A stretch of 64,000 nt of DNA from Flavicella sp963932955 (lineage in GTDB: Bacteria; Bacteroidota; Bacteroidia; Flavobacteriales; Flavobacteriaceae): contig CAWVRK010000001.1 in assembly GCA_963932955.1 (NCBI GenBank), forward strand, positions 160,752 to 224,751, in the 5' to 3' direction. How positions within the stretch are numbered: the stretch's first letter is position 1; every line of letters begins with the position of its first letter. Under the pieces are notes generated by a model. It had not been told where the DNA came from and ran no database searches. It worked only from the letters and a program-made list of their open reading frames with translations. Below, piece after piece: positions 18,880 to 27,494 of this stretch. A program made the translations under genes and the position numbers.

Positions 18880-18897
18880 CCTGTTTTTAAAAACAGG
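18880..18897. repeat. 18-bp perfect palindrome
   Basis: CCTGTTTTTAAAAACAGG has two 9-base arms with no spacer. It lies between the small gene at 18955-19158 and the rimP promoter. No U-run follows on either strand, so it is not a typical terminator; an operator is possible. Confidence 0.4.
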
Positions 18898-18954
18898 ACT
18901 TTCCGAAAAATAGATGTGGCAGTCCTTTTTTACCTGATATGCATCGATGGTTTT

Positions 18955-19158
18955 CTATTTGAACCCTTTGGTAAATACTAGGTAAAGTGTGGCAATTAGA
19001 AAAAAGACAGTGACTGCACTGTAAAGGAATAAAAAGACTATTTCGAACAAAGTGAACCCTTCTACGCTCGCTTTTAAAAAACTTCTAAACGAAGAAATAA
19101 AACGCGCTATTTTCGATGTTTTTTTATTCCACTTGACGGAGTTGACTTCTAATTTCAT
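18955..19158 (-). CDS. Small single-pass membrane protein, function unknown
   Basis: A 67-residue protein with a basic, polar N-terminal half and one long hydrophobic helix (about 39-62, LFEIVFLFLYSAVTVFFLIA) ending in a short basic tail. I do not recognise the family. The codon pattern and clean helix suggest a real gene. It stands alone on the minus strand and is preceded by an unusual A10/G-run tract. Confidence 0.55.
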   Translation of the reverse strand: MKLEVNSVKWNKKTSKIARFISSFRSFLKASVEGFTLFEIVFLFLYSAVTVFFLIATLYLVFTKGFK

Positions 19159-19683
19159 AGCAGATCCATTTGAATTAAAACAATTGACTGAGGAAGTCTT
19201 AAGTTGATTCGTTTTAAAAAAAAAAGGGGGGAGGGGGAGTCTTAGAAAGCCTTTTTTTACAGGCCTCCCTTAAAAAAAGCAAAACAGCCTTTGATAAACA
19301 ATTTACTAAAAAAAAATAACAAATGTTAATTTTTTTTAAGCAGCTTCTACAAAAACCGTTCGTAAACAACCCAAATATTCCCTATTCACAAATACACTGA
19401 ACCTTTGATACACTGAAGAATGCATTGGTACAAAAAAGTAAATTTGCACAAAAAAACAACGACACACACTGCGTAAATCGTTTGCCTCCTATAAAAAAAT
19501 TGAGAGCAACCTCATCAAAGAATGATGGCATTTATTTGCCACATCTCTCAAGAATGTTTGTAAAAATCTGTCTCCAAAATTTGCAAAAACCCGTACCTTT
19601 GGGTTCTTAAAGAAACAGCAGGGTACAAAAAAAACAAATACGAGGTTTTGGTCACAAGGCCTGTTAAATCGATTTCAGAAAGC
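19159..19683. other. 525-base AT-rich gap with homopolymer runs and orphan -7 boxes
   Basis: No gene is evident. The stretch holds a run of ten A followed by GGGGGGAGGGGG (about 19216-19237), several A/T runs, and two TAnnTTTG boxes on plus at 19439-19446 and 19594-19601 without a well-spaced TTTG. The second box lies 82 bases before the chosen ThiF/MoeB start and may be its promoter. A weak hairpin (GGCA/TGCC near 19527-19540, enclosed by GAGAG/CTCTC) lies between them; I cannot match it to a riboswitch class. Confidence 0.5.
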
Positions 19684-20772
19684 ATGTTTTCAGCAGAAGA
19701 AAAAACACAGTACAGCCGGCATTTCCTATTGGACCAAATAGGTCCTCAAGGACAATCAAAACTCAAAAACAGCAAGGTTCTTGTTGTAGGAGCCGGTGGT
19801 TTGGGCTGCCCTATATTGCAATACTTAACCGCAGCAGGAGTCGGAACGATTGGCATTGTAGACCCTGACGTTGTGGAACGAAGCAATTTACAACGTCAGA
19901 TCCTATACACCGTCGACGACCTCGGGAAATCCAAGGCTGTCTGCGCTGTCAAGCACTTGCAACAGCGCAATCCCTTTGTAAAGTTCAACATACACAACAC
20001 CCTTCTCAATACCTCCAATGCCCTCTCACTTTTCGAGCAATACGATATCATCGCAGACGGTTCGGACAATTTTCAAACACGCTACCTCTGCAACGATGCC
20101 GCAGTCATTGCTCAAAAACCATTGGTCTACGGAGCCATCTTTAAATTTGAAGGACAGGTGAGTGTCTTCAATTACAAGAAGGGACCTACCTACCGCTGCC
20201 TATTTCCTATACCGCCAAAAGCAAACAGCATCCCCAATTGTTCAGACATCGGCGTATTGGGTGTTTTGCCAGGGATTGTCGGATGTTTTCAAGCCAACGA
20301 ACTGCTCAAAATCATCTGCGGTTTGGAAGGTGTTTTGAGCGGAAAACTGCTCTCTTTTAACGCCCTCACCTTGGAACAGCGTTTTTTAAAATTTCCGAAA
20401 AACAACGCCTTAAAGATCGACAAACTCATCGATTACGAAGTCTTTTGCGGCCTTCAACCCACTGGATTTGAAATCACACCCGAAAATTTCAACCGCAGTG
20501 TTTCTGATGTAAAATACGTCTTGTTGGATGTTCGAAAAGAGGTGGAACGCGCCCAATTTCACTTGGGAGGAATGCACATCCCCTTACACGAGCTCCCCCA
20601 AAAAATCAAGAACATCGCTGCTCAGGAAAATATTGTCGTCTACTGCGAAGTAGGGCAGCGCAGTCTCTTGGCAACGCGCTTGATCTTAGAAAAATACCCC
20701 GATAAAAAAGTGTTTAGTTTGCAAGGAGGCCTTCAAGCTTGGAAAAAGACAAACAAACACAAAACCCTATAA
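19684..20772 (+). CDS. ThiF/MoeB-type adenylyltransferase fused to a rhodanese domain
   Basis: A 362-residue two-domain protein; start MFSAEEKTQYSRHF chosen because MoeB/ThiF homologs begin there (a start 36 bases earlier is possible). The N-terminal E1-like domain has VVGAGGLGCP, DPDVVERSNLQRQ and DGSDNFQTRY and should adenylate the C-terminal glycine of a ThiS/MoaD-like carrier. The rhodanese domain ends with the active-site loop CEVGQRS. The paired Zn cysteines of classical MoeB appear missing: TYRC replaces CYRC, and the second CxxC is absent before LIDYEVFCG. A role in sulfur transfer for thiamine, molybdopterin or tRNA is inferred. No carrier-protein gene is nearby. Confidence 0.85.
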   Translation: MFSAEEKTQYSRHFLLDQIGPQGQSKLKNSKVLVVGAGGLGCPILQYLTAAGVGTIGIVDPDVVERSNLQRQILYTVDDLGKSKAVCAVKHLQQRNPFVKFNIHNTLLNTSNALSLFEQYDIIADGSDNFQTRYLCNDAAVIAQKPLVYGAIFKFEGQVSVFNYKKGPTYRCLFPIPPKANSIPNCSDIGVLGVLPGIVGCFQANELLKIICGLEGVLSGKLLSFNALTLEQRFLKFPKNNALKIDKLIDYEVFCGLQPTGFEITPENFNRSVSDVKYVLLDVRKEVERAQFHLGGMHIPLHELPQKIKNIAAQENIVVYCEVGQRSLLATRLILEKYPDKKVFSLQGGLQAWKKTNKHKTL

Positions 20773-20782
20773 AAAATACTGT

Positions 20783-22816
20783 ATGAATCCCTTGTTAGAA
20801 AAATTTACAAACTCCTACGAAACAGCTCCCTTTTCTCAAATTAAAAGCGCCCATTTCAAACCGGCATTTCAAAAAGCCATCGAAGAAGCCAAAGCCGAAG
20901 TTGCTGTGATTGTCGACAATTCCGAAATCCCCTCTTTTGAAAACACCACTGTTGCCCTCGAAAATTCTGGAAAGCTCCTGGACCGAGTCTCAAACATTTT
21001 CTTCAATCTAAACGCTGCAGAAACAAACAAAATATTGCAACAAATCGCCCAAGAAGTCTCCCCTTGGTTGTCGGCATTTTCCAACGACATCCGGCTCAAC
21101 GAACCCTTGTTTGAAAAAGTAAAAACAGTCTACGATTCCCGAGACAGCATTCACTTGAACTCCGAAGAAAGTATGTTGTTGGAAAAGCAGTACAAAGGCT
21201 TTTCGAGAAACGGAGCCAACCTCCAAGAAAAGGACAAAGCGACCCTGCGAGAAATCGACACCCAGTTGTCCCAACTTTCCTTGCAATTCGGCGAACATGT
21301 ATTGGCAGAAACCAATGCCTACGAACTACACATTCTTAAAAAGGAACAACTCAAAGGCCTTCCAGAAGGAGCCTTGGAAGCAGCTGCTCAGACCGCTGCT
21401 CAAAAAGGAAAAGAAGGTTGGCTCTTCACATTGGACTACCCAAGTTACATGCCTTTTATGACCTACCTGCAAGACCGCTCCCTACGGAAAGAGATGGCGC
21501 TTGCCTTTGGAAAAAGAGCTTTTAGTGGCAATGAATTCGACAACCGAGAAATTGTGTTGAAAATCGCAAAACTACGCCACCAACGAGCCGTTCTGTTGGG
21601 CTATGCAAGTCATGCCCATTTTGTCTTGGAGGAGCGCATGGCAGAAACCCCACAGACCGTTCTTGACTTTTCCAACGAGCTTTTGGAAAAAGCCAAGCCC
21701 GCCGCCCTAAAAGATTTTGAAAGTTTGCAGGCCATCGCAAAAAAAGAGGGCATCAAAGAACTCCAAAAATGGGATGGGGCTTATTACAGCGAAAAATTAA
21801 AAAAAGAACTGTTCGATTTTGACGAAGAAGCATTGAAACCCTACTTTCAGCTGGAAAATGTGTTGGAAGGTGCATTTGCAGTAGCCCACAAACTTTTTGG
21901 ACTGTCTTTCGAAAAAGTGGCTGACATTGACACATACCACGAAGATGTAACTCCCTACAAAGTGACCGATGAGAATGGCAAGTACATCGCCATTTTCTAC
22001 ACGGATTTCTTCCCTCGAAAAGGAAAACGCAACGGTGCGTGGATGACGTCTTACAAAAGCCAATACTTCAAAGACGGACACAACAGCCGTCCCCACATTT
22101 CGAATGTCTGTAACTTTACAAAGCCGACAGCTACCAAACCTTCTCTATTGACCTTTGGCGAGGTCACTACCTTGTTTCACGAATTTGGACACGGGCTACA
22201 CGGCATGTTGGCCAACACCACCTATGCAAGCCTGTCTGGAACGAGTGTCGCTTGGGATTTTGTAGAACTCCCCAGTCAAGTGTTTGAAAACTGGTGCTAC
22301 GAGGAAGAAGTGCTCCAGCTCTTTGCCAAACACTACGAAACAGGAGAGGTGATTCCGATGGAATTGGTCCAAAAAATAAAAAAAGCAGCGAACTTTTTAG
22401 AAGGTATGCAGACCTTGCGTCAATTGAGTTTTGGACTGCTGGATATGAGTTGGCACGGAGCAGACCCTTCAGACATTCAAGATGTCAAAGCTTTTGAAAG
22501 CGCTTGTTTTGCCAACACAAAATTGTACCCCGAAGTGGCAGAAAATTGTATGAGTACTTCCTTTTCTCATATTTTTCAGGGAGGCTATTCCTCAGGCTAT
22601 TATTCCTACAAATGGGCAGAAGTATTGGATGCAGATGCTTTTGAAGCCTTTAAAGAAAAAGGAATTTTCAATAGGGAGCTCGGAGAATTGTTTAAAAACA
22701 CAGTGCTCTCTAAAGGAGGTACACAAAAACCGATGGAGCTGTACAAAGCGTTTCGAGGAAAAGACCCCACATCAGATGCTTTATTAAAAAGAGCGGGGCT
22801 GTTGGAAAACGCGTAG
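20783..22816 (+). CDS. M3 family peptidase (Dcp/oligopeptidase A-like)
   Basis: A 677-residue cytosolic-type metallopeptidase without a signal peptide. The zinc motif FHEFGHGLHGM lies near residue 463, with the third ligand Glu in WDFVELPSQVFENW about 25 residues on. Conserved C-terminal substrate-binding tyrosines occur in GGYSSGYYSYKWAEVLDA. Length matches peptidyl-dipeptidase Dcp. It starts 10 bases after the ThiF/MoeB gene and ends 3 bases from a converging gene with no terminator between. Confidence 0.93.
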   Translation: MNPLLEKFTNSYETAPFSQIKSAHFKPAFQKAIEEAKAEVAVIVDNSEIPSFENTTVALENSGKLLDRVSNIFFNLNAAETNKILQQIAQEVSPWLSAFSNDIRLNEPLFEKVKTVYDSRDSIHLNSEESMLLEKQYKGFSRNGANLQEKDKATLREIDTQLSQLSLQFGEHVLAETNAYELHILKKEQLKGLPEGALEAAAQTAAQKGKEGWLFTLDYPSYMPFMTYLQDRSLRKEMALAFGKRAFSGNEFDNREIVLKIAKLRHQRAVLLGYASHAHFVLEERMAETPQTVLDFSNELLEKAKPAALKDFESLQAIAKKEGIKELQKWDGAYYSEKLKKELFDFDEEALKPYFQLENVLEGAFAVAHKLFGLSFEKVADIDTYHEDVTPYKVTDENGKYIAIFYTDFFPRKGKRNGAWMTSYKSQYFKDGHNSRPHISNVCNFTKPTATKPSLLTFGEVTTLFHEFGHGLHGMLANTTYASLSGTSVAWDFVELPSQVFENWCYEEEVLQLFAKHYETGEVIPMELVQKIKKAANFLEGMQTLRQLSFGLLDMSWHGADPSDIQDVKAFESACFANTKLYPEVAENCMSTSFSHIFQGGYSSGYYSYKWAEVLDADAFEAFKEKGIFNRELGELFKNTVLSKGGTQKPMELYKAFRGKDPTSDALLKRAGLLENA

Positions 22817-22819
22817 CAC

Positions 22820-23752
22820 TTAGCCCCAAGTTAGTCGACTTCGTTCGTGCCAATACGTTTCTGTAGGCATTTTAGCCCCTTTGAGCTGTTCGATCTCAGA
22901 GGGGGTGAGTTGGAAGTTCAAAGCGCATAAGTTTTGAGTCAATTGTGCTGTACTTGCTGCGCCGCTCAGCACCACGTTGGGGCCCAAGGCATCCATACAA
23001 AACCGCAGGGCAATTGCATCGATACCGACTTGGTATTTGAGCGCCAACCCTTCGAGGGTTTTGCGAGTTTTTGTCGGCAAAAAGACACGCCCATTTGCCA
23101 ATCCTTCCTTGACAATCAAAAATCTCTCCGCTCCTTTGAGCTGCTTTAACACATCAAAAGCAGCTTGCTCAAAGAGGTTGTAGGTGACTTGAAAGCTGTC
23201 AAACAAAGGCTCGTTTTCCAGACAAAGTTCCGAGGCTTCTAAGAGCAATTCTTTTTGTCTGGGACCGCTGACCGTGAGCCCAATCTGAAGCCCAAACTCC
23301 TTTTTCAATTGAAACAAGTGTTGGAGCACTGCGGTGTTCTGCAAGACAGCGCTTTCAAAAGTCGCCGAATGTATCTGATAAACTTTTAGCTTGGGCAACA
23401 GGTCTTGGGTGACCTGCCATTGCTCTTTTAATTTTTGAAGAGAATGTTCTTTGACTTCATGCGGTCCTAAAAACCCCAATTTCCAATTGGCTACATAGGT
23501 ATAGCCCCACTTGGACGAAAAGACCACATCAGCGTGTTTTCTGCTGGCATTCCATTCCTGTAAAAAGGATTCTCCTTTGCCATAGGAAGGTGCCGTATCA
23601 AAAAAACGTACCCCACATGCATAGGCCTTGTCCAAAACCAAAAAAGCATTTTCTTTGAAGGCTGCTTCCGATTTGTCAATGGAAACAGCGCTTCGAATGT
23701 TTAAATATTCCGGCCTGCCCAAAGCGGCCAAGCCCAATCCTATGGTGCACAT
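22820..23752 (-). CDS. Aldo/keto reductase
   Basis: A 310-residue TIM-barrel NADPH oxidoreductase. Family marks are RFFDTAPSYGKGE (catalytic Asp and Tyr near 50-55), the Lys in SSKWGY, and a C-terminal cofactor region VVLSGAASTAQLTQN. The start MCTIGLGLAALGRPEY matches a common flavobacterial subgroup. The substrate is unknown; the family includes sugar dehydrogenases and general aldehyde reductases. It converges on the M3 peptidase gene with a 3-base gap. Confidence 0.9.
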   Translation of the reverse strand: MCTIGLGLAALGRPEYLNIRSAVSIDKSEAAFKENAFLVLDKAYACGVRFFDTAPSYGKGESFLQEWNASRKHADVVFSSKWGYTYVANWKLGFLGPHEVKEHSLQKLKEQWQVTQDLLPKLKVYQIHSATFESAVLQNTAVLQHLFQLKKEFGLQIGLTVSGPRQKELLLEASELCLENEPLFDSFQVTYNLFEQAAFDVLKQLKGAERFLIVKEGLANGRVFLPTKTRKTLEGLALKYQVGIDAIALRFCMDALGPNVVLSGAASTAQLTQNLCALNFQLTPSEIEQLKGAKMPTETYWHERSRLTWG

Positions 23753-23802
23753 AATTTACAGCAGGTTTGTTTGGGTGGTGAAAAAATCACAACTATATTG
23801 TG

Positions 23803-24012
23803 CTACTTTTTAAATTTGAAACGGTACAAGGCATAGGCTAAAATTGCGACCAACAGGTAAGGAAAGAGCATCAGATAGACAATCCCGTCATTGACCCCAG
23901 CCGCCATTCCTTGGTCGCCACTTTCAACCACCGCTTTGCACATAGCACATTGGGCATGCACAAAGGACGAAAGACTGACAAAGGCAACAAAAAAAAACGT
24001 TTTTAAATTCAT
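23803..24012 (-). CDS. Small membrane protein of the oxidase assembly cluster, unknown function
   Basis: About 69 residues from MNLKTFFF, chosen over an ATG 27 bases earlier because it gives a proper signal peptide (FVHAQ). The mature part begins with a CAMCK pair and has one helix (about 40-62) and a basic end. The CxxC next to the cleavage site suggests a lipid, heme or copper role, but this is only inferred from its position behind SCO1 and DUF420. Confidence 0.75.
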   Translation of the reverse strand: MNLKTFFFVAFVSLSSFVHAQCAMCKAVVESGDQGMAAGVNDGIVYLMLFPYLLVAILAYALYRFKFKK

Positions 24013-24070
24013 GTTCTCTTTCTTAAAAGACTGGTTCAAAACCCTGTTCTCCCCTAAAATTCAGGGCTAA

Positions 24071-24577
24071 TTATCCGTAATAGGGTGCAATCATCCAATA
24101 CACAACCACTCCCGTGACGGTGACGTACAACCACAGTGGAAAGGTGTATTTTGCTATTTTTTTATGCAGTGCAATCTCATTGCTGATGGCCCTTACATAG
24201 GTAATCAAGACAAAAGGAATCACGACGATGGACAACAGGATGTGTGAAATCAAAATAAAGGTATAGAACATTCGTATCCATCCTTCACCTCCGAACTTGG
24301 TAGAAACTGAAGTCATGTGGTACAACACGTACATGAGTAAAAACAAAACCGAACAAGCAATCGCTGTTTTCATCAAGTTTTCGTGTGCTTTTCGATGTCC
24401 TTTTTTGATCGCCACGACTGCTAATATCAACAATACGGCTGTCAATCCATTGATTGTTGCATAGATAGGCGGTAAAAAAACCGGCAATTCCAAGTCTATT
24501 TTAATCAAAAACAAAAGGGCTACTGCTACGGGAATCACCACAGACAAGGCGATGATGAATTTGTTGTATTTTTTCAT
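24071..24577 (-). CDS. DUF420 membrane protein (CtaM-like)
   Basis: A 168-residue protein with four to five transmembrane helices and conserved His residues (KKGHRKAHENLM, YHMTSVS, SHILLS). DUF420 includes Bacillus CtaM, needed for a functional caa3 oxidase. Its place between SCO1 (38-base gap) and the small CxxC membrane protein supports an oxidase-assembly role. Confidence 0.88.
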   Translation of the reverse strand: MKKYNKFIIALSVVIPVAVALLFLIKIDLELPVFLPPIYATINGLTAVLLILAVVAIKKGHRKAHENLMKTAIACSVLFLLMYVLYHMTSVSTKFGGEGWIRMFYTFILISHILLSIVVIPFVLITYVRAISNEIALHKKIAKYTFPLWLYVTVTGVVVYWMIAPYYG

Positions 24578-24615
24578 TTGAGCTATTTATTATTTGTGTT
24601 GTGTGCTTGCAAGGA

Positions 24616-25251
24616 TTATTCTTCTAACAAAATTTGAATGTCTTCTTTGAGCATCTCGATGGCTTTTAAATCCAAGCCGTCGTAAAATTTGATGGGGTTG
24701 GACTGTTCTCCAACTCGGACTGTTCGAGAGCGAATGTATCCTTTTTTATCCACCAATGCAAACATGCCTGAATGTTCAAAGCCACCTGCAGCTGACTGAT
24801 TGGTTCCCGCATACAGACGAAAACCCTCGTTGGAAAACCGATAGATTTCCGCTTGGTCTCCTGTTAAAAAATGCCAACTTCGCATGGTCGCTCCTTTTTC
24901 TTTCGCGTAGGCTTTTAAGACTTCGGGACGGTCATTTATAGGGTTGATACTGATCGAAGCAATACCAAAATGTGGATTTCCGTAAAATTTGTTTTGGAGC
25001 AAAACCGTGTGTTGGGTCATGATGGGACAAATCGTAGGACAGGTGGTAAAGAAAAATTCCACCACGTGTACTTTTCCAGCATAGGTCTGGTTGCTGATTG
25101 TGTCTCCCTCTTGGTTGACAAAAGAAAAAGAGGGTACTTTCTCAAAGGTCAACAGCACTTTGTTTTGAGAGCGTTGTTCGTATTCGTTGACCACCCAAAT
25201 CCCAAAAACAAGAATGACAAAGGAAATTCCGATATAAGAATAGTTTTTCAT
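24616..25251 (-). CDS. SCO1/SenC family copper chaperone
   Basis: A 211-residue thioredoxin-fold protein anchored by an N-terminal helix (about 5-22). It delivers copper to the CuA centre of oxidase subunit II. The copper site is complete: CPTICP near residue 90 and the distant His in GGFEHSGMF. It begins at the base after the stop of the preceding Cys-less relative. Confidence 0.93.
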   Translation of the reverse strand: MKNYSYIGISFVILVFGIWVVNEYEQRSQNKVLLTFEKVPSFSFVNQEGDTISNQTYAGKVHVVEFFFTTCPTICPIMTQHTVLLQNKFYGNPHFGIASISINPINDRPEVLKAYAKEKGATMRSWHFLTGDQAEIYRFSNEGFRLYAGTNQSAAGGFEHSGMFALVDKKGYIRSRTVRVGEQSNPIKFYDGLDLKAIEMLKEDIQILLEE

Positions 25252-25902
25252 CTAGTTCAGTTTGGGTTCTTTGACTGCAAATTTGGACTCGTAAAAGAGG
25301 ACTTTCAAATCTTCGCGCAATTTGTTTTTTAAAATGGCCACCGAGCCGGTATCGTAGCCAAATAGAATGCCCGATGCCACATCTTCATCATCCGTTCTTC
25401 CACGAAGATTTAGCTCCTCGTCTATTATAAAAACTTCGGAAATTCCTATTGTGGGATCAAAAACAGCAGGGCTTTCAAAACTGTTGTATACCTGTTGGAT
25501 TTCAGCTATCGGAAGGCTGACAAACTGCCATTTTTCCAAAGCCACTCCCCCAACTTTTTCCAATTCGGATTGCAGCAATGGAATCAGCGCTGTGTTGGAT
25601 TCTGGAACCAAGGTGACGACTTGAAATTTCCTGTATTTTGAAGTGCTTTTGTAGATGACCTGGTACAAGTTTAGCATTTTTTGGTAGGTAGCCAAGCTCG
25701 GAGTGGTTCCCACTATCGAGACGACGGAGACTTTGTTTCTGAGCAAGTCTGTGGTGGTCATTCCAGATATCTTTTCCGTAAGGGTGGGTAATTTTTCAAA
25801 ATTGACCTTTCCCGATGCCAAAAACAAAAAGAACAAAAGGGGAACGATAAACGTGCAAAAAAGAATGGCAAATTTCTTTAACTGGTTGGATTTTTTAGAC
25901 AT
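25252..25902 (-). CDS. Cys-less SCO/thioredoxin-like membrane-anchored protein
   Basis: A 216-residue protein with one N-terminal helix (about 9-29) and a periplasmic domain with thioredoxin-like layout (VSVVSIVGTTPSL, then VFIIDEELNLRGR). Its only Cys lies in the helix, so the periplasmic domain has no copper or redox site. It directly abuts scO1 with no spacer, suggesting coupled translation and a paired function. A degenerate SCO paralog or assembly partner is my inference. A terminator separates it from the subunit IV gene. Confidence 0.75.
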   Translation of the reverse strand: MSKKSNQLKKFAILFCTFIVPLLFFLFLASGKVNFEKLPTLTEKISGMTTTDLLRNKVSVVSIVGTTPSLATYQKMLNLYQVIYKSTSKYRKFQVVTLVPESNTALIPLLQSELEKVGGVALEKWQFVSLPIAEIQQVYNSFESPAVFDPTIGISEVFIIDEELNLRGRTDDEDVASGILFGYDTGSVAILKNKLREDLKVLFYESKFAVKEPKLN

Positions 25903-25986
25903 CTCGTTGTATTAGTGGTCCAAAACTAAACGTTTTGGAATGGTAAAATTACAAAGCAAAAACCGAATCCCAAACATCTGTATGCG

Positions 25987-26014
25987 AAAAAAGGTGGAAA
26001 TGTCCACCTTTTTT
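25987..26014 (-). terminator. Terminator after the ctaB-coxIII-coxIV operon
   Basis: A 12-bp stem, AAAAAAGGTGGA (25987-25998) with TCCACCTTTTTT (26003-26014), with loop AATG. It is 20 bases past the subunit IV stop and works in either direction. Confidence 0.8.
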
Positions 26015-26033
26015 TTATTCGTTTTTATCAATC

Positions 26034-26378
26034 TTAATACTTCCAGTTTGTATAGGCAGCTACTGCGTCAAATACATAGTCCCCTTCTATCATCAACAAG
26101 GTCGCCAAATAAGGGATCAAAATGACCAAAGGCAAAACGATGGAATATTTCAAACTTATGTTTTCGTCTCCCAAGTGCATAAAATACCAAACAATGTAAT
26201 AAGCTTTGACAAGGGTCAAAATCAAAAAGAGTTGGTTCAACAAAGAGGTTCCGAGAAATTGTGTTCGGAATAAAAAATCAGGTTTTACAATTCCCAGCAC
26301 CACCTCTACAAGGGTGATGACGGAAAGGATTCCAAATACTTTCCAGATGATTGCTTTGTGTGCTGCTTCGTTTCCCAT
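26034..26378 (-). CDS. Cytochrome c oxidase subunit IV
   Basis: A 114-residue three-helix protein of the bacterial oxidase subunit IV (CyoD/CtaF) family, with the helix region YYIVWYFMHLGDENI typical of it. It is a small structural subunit, found here 86 bases after subunit III. Confidence 0.85.
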   Translation of the reverse strand: MGNEAAHKAIIWKVFGILSVITLVEVVLGIVKPDFLFRTQFLGTSLLNQLFLILTLVKAYYIVWYFMHLGDENISLKYSIVLPLVILIPYLATLLMIEGDYVFDAVAAYTNWKY

Positions 26379-26464
26379 GTGCTTTGTTTTATTGAGACTG
26401 CTGTCCCGCGCGCTTGCGTCTGACAGTAGTTTTTAGTTGTTCGTATTGTGTTGTAATAAATTTC

Positions 26465-27439
26465 TTAAATCAAATAGAAGAAGGTAAAGACAAATACCCA
26501 CACCAAATCGACAAAGTGCCAGTACAGCCCTACTTTTTCTACCATTTCGTAGTGGCCTCTTTTCTCGTAGGTGCCGATCAAGACGTTGAAAAAGACGATG
26601 ACGTTTAAGACTATTCCCGAAAAGACGTGAAAGCCATGAAAGCCAGTAATAAAGAAGAAGAAATCTGCAAATTGGCTGGATCCGTATTCGTTGACTTCCA
26701 AGTTGGCTCCTTCAACCACTCGAGCAGCACGGGATAAAAATTTCAAACCTTCCTCTCGTGAGACGACTATTTTTTGTTTGGTTTCTGGATTTATTTTTTC
26801 AATTCTCAGTTGGATCGAAGGGTGTGCTTTGAAACCTGTGAGTACTTCTTGAACGGTATAGGTCGGAATCGTTTCTCCTTTTTCAAACCAAAGTCCGTTG
26901 TTTCGCGTGTGTTGTTCTTCGATGTGATCGGCAACCACAAAATCTGACAATGCGATTTGATGTCCGTCTTTGACAAACTGGACGATTTTTCCATCTTTTA
27001 ACTGAACGGCTCCATAGGATCCTTGTATAAAGTTTTTCCACTCCCAAGCTTGAGACCCCACGAAAATAATTCCTCCGATGATGGTCAAAAACATGTAAAA
27101 TGTAACTTTCTTTTTGTTCATATGATGTCCTGCATCTACTGCCAATACCATCGTAACTGAGGAAAAGATCAGGATAAAAGTCATCAAGGCTACATAGTAC
27201 ATCGGAGCGTGTACGCCGTGTAAAAAAGGAAAGTGGGTAAACACCTCATCGGCGATAGGCCAAACGTCTATAAATTTAAAGCGTGTCAAACCGTAGGCTG
27301 CCAAAAAACCGGAAAAGGTCAATGCATCTGAAACAATAAAAAACCACATCATCATTTTACCATAACTTGCTCCCATAGGCTTTGCAGAACCTCCGTCCCA
27401 CGTTTTTCCTTCAGATGTCTCGGCAATGTTTGCTCCCAT
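26465..27439 (-). CDS. Cytochrome c oxidase subunit III with large soluble insertion
   Basis: About 324 residues from MGANIAETSEG; an ATG 39 bases earlier is less likely because the family starts here. The heme-copper subunit III fold is present (PMYYVALMTFILIFSSVTM, and GFHGFHVFSGI at the C-terminal side). Between helices lies an insertion of about 110 residues (roughly 130-240) that is polar and charged. A second subunit III gene lies just upstream, and the two probably fill different places in the oxidase. Confidence 0.9.
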   Translation of the reverse strand: MGANIAETSEGKTWDGGSAKPMGASYGKMMMWFFIVSDALTFSGFLAAYGLTRFKFIDVWPIADEVFTHFPFLHGVHAPMYYVALMTFILIFSSVTMVLAVDAGHHMNKKKVTFYMFLTIIGGIIFVGSQAWEWKNFIQGSYGAVQLKDGKIVQFVKDGHQIALSDFVVADHIEEQHTRNNGLWFEKGETIPTYTVQEVLTGFKAHPSIQLRIEKINPETKQKIVVSREEGLKFLSRAARVVEGANLEVNEYGSSQFADFFFFITGFHGFHVFSGIVLNVIVFFNVLIGTYEKRGHYEMVEKVGLYWHFVDLVWVFVFTFFYLI

Positions 27440-27494
27440 AATTATTTTTTTGTTGTTGTTTGTCAAAATCTTGTGCAAAAATAAAGAATTATAA

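Noticed and set aside
19500..19550. Possible riboswitch before the ThiF/MoeB-rhodanese gene
   Set aside because: The small hairpin does not match the conserved cores of TPP, SAM or molybdenum cofactor RNAs as I know them.
19425..19610. 61-residue ORF before the ThiF/MoeB gene
   Set aside because: No domain, signal or convincing codon pattern; it overlaps probable promoter sequence.
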